From DASWOJ01 sp036398775 (GTDB lineage Bacteria; Pseudomonadota; Alphaproteobacteria; Acetobacterales; Acetobacteraceae): a DNA stretch of 8,598 nt. The position numbers and the translations under genes were made by a program. Shown one piece after another: positions 6,019-8,598 of the stretch. The notes below the pieces were generated by a model that ran no database searches, was not told the DNA's origin, and saw only the letters and a list, made by a program, of their open reading frames with translations. Where the stretch lies: assembly GCA_036398775.1 (NCBI GenBank), contig DASWOJ010000421.1:1-8598 (forward strand), read 5' to 3'. Every line of letters begins with the position of its first letter. The first letter of the stretch is position 1.

Positions 6019-6533
6019 TAACTCAGGCCCTCCCGCAATTGCGGATTGTCGAACACCGGGTTGCGGTGCCGGTGCAGAGCCAGGTTCAGCGCCTCTGCCA
6101 GGTCCCGCTTTTCTGTCTCCCCCAATTCCGCCCCGACTTCCATGCGCATTCCGCGGTTGGCCAGCCATAATGCCGGAGTACGGCCCTGCCGCTCCTCCAG
6201 GCTGGCCCGGAGCCAAGCCGGCTGCAGCGTCCGCTCCGTCCGGCGTCCGGCATGATCGGTCCGCACGATCCGCAAGCCGTCGTCCGACAGCAGCAGCATC
6301 TCGCTCGCCCGCGTCGCCCGGGCGTTGCGGCGCATCAGCAGGACCGCCACCGTGATCTCCGCCGCGTCGAACCCCACCGCCGGCCAGGCGCCGATGAGCC
6401 ACAGTCCAAGCGACACGCAGCTGCTCACGAGCACGATGAACCCCACCAGCCAGCGCAAGCCGGTTGGGCCTAGGCTGCGGTGCGGGATGATGACAGCCTC
6501 AAAGGCGATCGGGGCGGGGGCAGCAGTCTCCAT
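6018..6533 (-). CDS. DUF2244 integral membrane protein
   Basis: A 171-residue protein with two adjacent membrane helices, at about residues 27-48 (RWLVGFIVLVSSCVSLGLWLI) and 52-68, then a cytoplasmic domain. The start IAFEAVIIPHRSLGPTGLR (9-27) and the post-helix block MRRNARATRASEMLLLSDDGLRIVRTD (67-93) match DUF2244, an alphaproteobacterial family of unknown function whose 'PhRSLs..g...l' beginning is typical. The frame stays open far upstream into the nth gene, but that part is the antisense of nth; ATG at 6533 is the first start giving the family N-terminus. The upstream sequence has only a weak GGGAC, so the binding site is poor. It is divergent from nth with 63 bases between starts; DUF2244 and nth are often close neighbours in alphaproteobacteria. 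Confidence 0.87.
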   Translation of the reverse strand: METAAPAPIAFEAVIIPHRSLGPTGLRWLVGFIVLVSSCVSLGLWLIGAWPAVGFDAAEITVAVLLMRRNARATRASEMLLLSDDGLRIVRTDHAGRRTERTLQPAWLRASLEERQGRTPALWLANRGMRMEVGAELGETEKRDLAEALNLALHRHRNPVFDNPQLREGLS

Positions 6534-6561
6534 GTCCCAGCATGTGGCACCAGCGCCCGCC

Positions 6562-6589
6562 TTGTCAGCCCGGCCGGTGCAGGCATTAT
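6562..6589 (+). promoter_or_regulatory. Candidate sigma-70 promoter for nth
   Basis: TTGTCA (6562-6567, five of six to the -35 consensus) and CATTAT (6584-6589, four of six to -10) are separated by 16 bases. The expected start of transcription, about seven bases after the -10, falls at or next to the A of the nth ATG at 6597. Together with the lack of a ribosome binding site this suggests a leaderless message. The call is by eye only. Confidence 0.4.
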
Positions 6590-6596
6590 CACCGGC

Positions 6597-7328
6597 ATGG
6601 CCGAACCCGTGAAACGCATCCGCAAGACGCCTCCCATGACCCTGGTCCAGGTCCGCGGCTTCATCGCCGCCCTCGGCAGCGCATATCCGGACGCGCAGAC
6701 GGAGCTGGACTCGGAGTCGCCCTACCATCTCCTGTGCGCCGTCGTCATGTCCGCGCAAACGACCGACGCCGCCGTGAACCGCGTCGGCCGCACCCTGTTC
6801 GCCGCGGCGCCGACGCCCGCCGCGATGGTGGCGCTGGGTGCGGAGGGTGTGGCCGGGCACATACGCAGCATCGGCCTGTTGCAGGCCAAGTCGAAGAACG
6901 TGGTCGAACTGTCCCGCCTGCTGATCGAGCGGCACGGCGGCGAGGTGCCCGGCGACCGCGAGGCGTTGGAGGCGCTGCCCGGCGTCGGCCGCAAGACCGC
7001 CAACGTCGTGCTGAACGTCGCCTTCGGACAGAGTACGATGGCGGTGGACACCCACGTCTTCCGGCTGGGCAACCGCACCGGCATTGCGCCGGGCAAGACG
7101 GTGCGGGCGGTGGAGGACGGGCTGGTCAAGCGCATCCCCCACGACGTGCTGCGCCCGGCGCACCACTGGCTGATCCTGCACGGCCGCCGGGTCTGCAAGG
7201 CGCGGCGGCCGGAGTGCTGGCGCTGCGTCGCGCGGGAGTGGTGCCGGATGCCGGCCAAGGTGTCCGGCCCCGGCAGCAGCCAGGGACTGCCGGACGAGGC
7301 CATGCCGGAGGATGCCGCGGGAACGTGA
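6597..7328 (+). CDS. nth: Endonuclease III (DNA glycosylase/AP lyase)
   Basis: A 243-residue base-excision repair enzyme that removes oxidised pyrimidines and cleaves the abasic site. Visible: VVMSAQTTDAAVNRV (49-63) in the first helical region; the helix-hairpin-helix LPGVGRKTANVVLN (127-140) with catalytic Lys133; VDTHVFRLGNRTG (150-162) with catalytic Asp151, 18 residues after the Lys as in E. coli Nth; and the [4Fe-4S] cysteines C200-x6-C207-x2-C210-x5-C216. All key residues are present. The C-terminus extends about 27 residues beyond the cluster as a Gly/Pro/Ser-rich tail, longer than E. coli Nth. ATG 6597 is used because it gives a normal N-terminus; no ribosome binding site precedes it (AGG at 6581-6583 is too far). 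The frame is open to 6480 but that region carries the divergent DUF2244 start. Confidence 0.97.
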   Translation: MAEPVKRIRKTPPMTLVQVRGFIAALGSAYPDAQTELDSESPYHLLCAVVMSAQTTDAAVNRVGRTLFAAAPTPAAMVALGAEGVAGHIRSIGLLQAKSKNVVELSRLLIERHGGEVPGDREALEALPGVGRKTANVVLNVAFGQSTMAVDTHVFRLGNRTGIAPGKTVRAVEDGLVKRIPHDVLRPAHHWLILHGRRVCKARRPECWRCVAREWCRMPAKVSGPGSSQGLPDEAMPEDAAGT

Positions 7329-7375
7329 ACGCCTGCGCCTTGCGCCCGAATCGGCGCGGCGTTTAACCAATACGG

Positions 7376-7798
7376 ATGCTGCATCTCGCAAAGCTTGCTG
7401 TCGGGATACGAGACGTGGCGCATCTGCGTGAGGTCCAGGCGGCCCGCGCCGCCGCCCGTCCGCCGTTGCGCCACCAGACCCGCATGTTTCCCCGGCGCAC
7501 CGCGGAGATCACGGACGGCGGCAGCATCTACTGGGTCATCCGCGGCGCAATGGTCGTCCGCCAGCGCGTGCTGGACGTGCAGGAGGACAGGTGGGACGAC
7601 GCCACGCGCTGCGCCGGGCTGGTGCTGGACCCCGAACTGATCGCGGTCGAGGGCAGGCCGGTGAAGGCGTTCCAGGGCTGGCGCTACCTCCTTGCGGCCG
7701 AAGCGCCGGCGGATGTCGGCCCCGACGGCCCGGCCCTGGGCGCCGACGGCCTGCCGGATGGTCTGCGACGGGAGCTGCGGACGCTCTGCCTGTTGTAG
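7376..7798 (+). CDS. DUF1489 family protein
   Basis: A 140-residue soluble protein. MLHLAKLAVGIRDVAHL (1-17), RMFPRRTAEITDGGSIYWVIRG (36-57), VRQRVLDV (61-68), LVLDPELI (82-89) and RPVKAFQGWRYL (94-105) follow DUF1489, a conserved alphaproteobacterial family of unknown function, typically about 140 residues. The length is complete. The gene lies 47 bases after nth in the same direction and is probably co-transcribed or closely linked with it. There is no ribosome binding site before the ATG at 7376; a TTTAAC (7362-7367) eight bases upstream resembles a -10 with a weak TTGCGC -35 at 7340-7345, so a second leaderless start is possible. The last codons overlap the palindrome at 7793-7806. Confidence 0.9.
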   Translation: MLHLAKLAVGIRDVAHLREVQAARAAARPPLRHQTRMFPRRTAEITDGGSIYWVIRGAMVVRQRVLDVQEDRWDDATRCAGLVLDPELIAVEGRPVKAFQGWRYLLAAEAPADVGPDGPALGADGLPDGLRRELRTLCLL

Positions 7799-7807
7799 CG
7801 CTACAAT
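7793..7807. promoter_or_regulatory. Perfect 14-bp palindrome TTGTAGCGCTACAA with embedded -10-like TACAAT
   Basis: Bases 7793-7806 are a perfect palindrome with a central GC/CG core and no loop, a shape suited to protein binding rather than to an RNA terminator. TGTAGCGCTACA-type sites with a central CG resemble LacI-family operators. TACAAT (7802-7807) matches the sigma-70 -10 in five of six positions and overlaps the right half, though no good -35 lies upstream. It covers the DUF1489 stop codon and is 120 bases before the small secreted-protein gene, so a repressor could control that gene from here. Confidence 0.45.
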
Positions 7808-7847
7808 GAGTTAAGCTGACATCAACAACGCGCTTGCAACAATCCAA

Positions 7848-7911
7848 GGCCAGGGATTAGAGAAGTCAGGCATGTAGAGCCGACTCCTCAAGCACTCCGT
7901 CAACCCTGGCC
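7848..7911 (+). promoter_or_regulatory. Nested stem-loop in the leader of the small secreted-protein gene
   Basis: An outer 8-bp stem GGCCAGGG (7848-7855) / CCCTGGCC (7904-7911) encloses a hairpin: GAGAAGTC (7860-7867) / GACTCCTC (7882-7889), with one A-C mismatch, capped by GGC (7869-7871) / GCC (7879-7881) around a 7-base loop. The 3' arm of the outer stem ends directly against AGGAA (7913-7917), the binding site of the gene at 7926. It could be a regulatory leader, or part of a small RNA. I recognise no known riboswitch family. Confidence 0.4.
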
Positions 7912-7925
7912 CAGGAACCTGCCCG

Positions 7926-8183
7926 ATGAACCTTCCCAGACTGCTGGCCGCTGGCGGCATTCTGCTTCTCCTTGGCGCAGCCGACGCTTCCGCTGCTGCC
8001 CGTCGTGACCGCCACCACCCAGGCCATCGTCCGCGGGTCAGCACGGCGACCTATACGACCCCTCTTCGTCCACCGTCCCGCGTCCTACGGATGGTTGGAG
8101 GTTCCACAGCACCCACGCGGACCGCACGCGCTGTTCGCCTTGCCCAGGCCGGACACCACCACTCGCTGATGCGCGGCAGCTAG
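7926..8183 (+). CDS. Small basic protein with N-terminal signal peptide
   Basis: An 85-residue ORF. MNLPRLLAAGGILLLLGAAD followed by ASA (21-23) is a typical signal peptide: a short n-region with Arg, a Leu/Ile/Gly-rich core and an A-x-A cleavage site after residue 23. The mature part would be about 62 residues, rich in Arg, with six His (30, 31, 34 and 77-79) and no Cys. I recognise no family. AGGAA at 7913-7917, eight bases upstream, supports the ATG. The mature region has low complexity and other frames are also open here, so a frameshift or chance frame after the signal peptide cannot be excluded. A secreted or periplasmic role is inferred only from the signal peptide. A strong hairpin follows the stop by about 60 bases. 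Confidence 0.55.
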   Translation: MNLPRLLAAGGILLLLGAADASAAARRDRHHPGHRPRVSTATYTTPLRPPSRVLRMVGGSTAPTRTARAVRLAQAGHHHSLMRGS

Positions 8184-8242
8184 GGGCGCCGTGCAAGGCC
8201 CGTCCCATCCCTGTCGGCAACAGGACGTCCGGATGCGCCGCG

Positions 8243-8285
8243 CCTAAAGCGGTTTGCGTCCGAGCCGGACGCAAACCGCTTTAGG
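8243..8285. repeat. REP-like palindrome, unit 1 (20-bp perfect stem); possible terminator
   Basis: Left arm 8243-8262 (begins CCTAAAGCGG) and right arm 8266-8285 (ends CCGCTTTAGG) pair perfectly over 20 bp with a 3-base loop AGC. The right arm resembles that of the second palindrome. A T-rich stretch TTATTCGTTT (8286-8295), unusual in this GC-rich window, follows, so it could work as an intrinsic terminator for the small secreted-protein gene. The AAAGCGGTTTGC-type core is like interspersed palindromes common in alphaproteobacterial genomes. Confidence 0.85.
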
Positions 8286-8297
8286 TTATTCGTTTGC

Positions 8298-8356
8298 GAG
8301 CAGTTACTTGCAGCCGGGTCCGGCCGCTTCGCGCCGGACCCGGCTGCAAACTGCTC
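8298..8356. repeat. REP-like palindrome, unit 2 (8-bp plus 15-bp stems)
   Basis: Outer arms GAGCAGTT (8298-8305) and AACTGCTC (8349-8356) pair over 8 bp; inner arms TGCAGCCGGGTCCGG (8309-8323) and CCGGACCCGGCTGCA (8334-8348) pair over 15 bp. The loop contains CGC-TTC-GCG (8325-8333). Three bases ACT (8306-8308) are unpaired in the left arm only, as if inserted. The right end GGCTGCAAACTGCTCTAGG (8342-8360) matches unit 1's right end in 15 of 19 positions, so the two are related copies. Confidence 0.85.
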
Positions 8357-8571
8357 TAGGCCAGACGCGTCGGCGCGCCGCAGCAACGAGCCAGGATAAC
8401 CAACGCCGGCGCCAGGCGACGGAACCCGTGAAAGCGCGGCGAAGCACCTCGCGCGCCAGAAAGGTCCAGATAGGAAGCAGTGCCTTGCCTTCCTCCGCGC
8501 ACCCAAGCCTTGTCCGATCCACCGGCACGGGGCACCTTGCGGACCGCACCAGATCAGGGCCGTCCCGCGAC

Positions 8572-8598
8572 ATGCGCCACCTCCTCCGTTTCCTGGCC
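8572..8598 (+). CDS. Possible start of a gene running off the right edge
   Basis: ATG at 8572 opens a frame MRHLLRFLA that continues past the window. The Arg/His then Leu/Phe-rich beginning looks like the start of a signal peptide. Only nine codons are visible and the upstream sequence has no clear ribosome binding site, so this is a weak call. The same CATG also gives an ATG on the minus strand. Confidence 0.25.

Larger units (their letters stand above)
8184..8571. other. Intergenic region with paired palindromes
   Basis: About 390 bases without a convincing gene. The first part carries a small CCTGT-CGGCA-ACAGG hairpin (8210-8224) and the two large palindromes described separately. From 8361 to 8571 I see no family-like sequence on either strand. 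A minus-strand frame (8573 to 8304) has a very good binding site, GGAGGAGG (8587-8580), six bases before its ATG, but its product is Arg/Trp-rich, unrecognisable, and runs into the second palindrome. Confidence 0.5.

Noticed and set aside
6534..7391. Upstream extension of the DUF2244 frame on the minus strand to 457 codons
   Set aside because: The extension is antisense to nth and unlike DUF2244; the family N-terminus begins at the ATG at 6533.
8304..8573. Minus-strand ORF with an excellent GGAGGAGG six bases before its ATG
   Set aside because: The product is Arg/Trp-rich and unlike any family I know, and its last third is encoded by the palindrome at 8298-8356. Kept only as a remark; homologues would be needed to accept it.
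1..8598. CRISPR array, tRNA, rRNA, phage or toxin-antitoxin module
   Set aside because: No regularly spaced direct repeats, no tRNA-like cloverleaf or rRNA sequence, and no phage or toxin-antitoxin gene pair seen on either strand.

Overview
The window is GC-rich DNA whose genes end and begin like those of an alphaproteobacterium, most likely a member of the Rhodospirillales/Azospirillaceae type. This placement is an inference from base composition, from the DUF2244/nth/DUF1489 neighbourhood (families concentrated in alphaproteobacteria) and from the GC-rich interspersed palindromes. It looks like an ordinary chromosomal segment with some accessory and decayed DNA. I see no phage, CRISPR array, tRNA, rRNA or multi-gene defence system.

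Layout, left: the window opens in the last 37 codons of an M29-type metallo-aminopeptidase. A small three-helix membrane protein of the CBU_0592 type (298-534) follows, then about 340 bases without a recognisable gene. Next comes a short-chain dehydrogenase very like ribitol 2-dehydrogenase (876-1604). The 430-base gap after it holds an out-of-context piece of an IS5-type transposase (about 1634-1714) and a perfect palindrome, TTGTCTAGACAA (1925-1936), placed upstream of the next gene.

Layout, centre: an Fsr-like major facilitator transporter (2034-3221, +) converges on a CrgA/PgrR-like LysR regulator (3284-4228, -). The LysR gene is divergent from a Gal80-like Gfo/Idh/MocA oxidoreductase (4403-5494, +), so it probably regulates that gene and perhaps itself. 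The dehydrogenase, transporter and oxidoreductase suggest sugar or polyol chemistry, but nothing shows that they form one pathway. Downstream is a DUF2171 protein (5696-5989), preceded by a possible 31-codon leader ORF that overlaps it by ATGA.

Layout, right: a DUF2244 membrane protein (6018-6533, -) is divergent from endonuclease III (nth, 6597-7328, +), whose catalytic residues and iron-sulfur cysteines are all visible. A DUF1489 protein (7376-7798, +) follows. A perfect 14-bp palindrome sits on its stop codon, and a nested stem-loop (7848-7911) ends right against the ribosome binding site of a small signal-peptide-bearing basic protein (7926-8183). Two related, very strong hairpins follow (8243-8285 and 8298-8356); they look like REP-type interspersed palindromes and the first could also terminate transcription. 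The last 200 bases hold nothing firm, except a possible gene start at the edge.

The signals most worth a second look are non-coding: the paired REP-like palindromes, the palindrome plus structured leader in front of the small secreted protein, the TTGTCTAGACAA operator candidate, and the likely leaderless start of nth. I do not find convincing evidence of a new multi-gene system.
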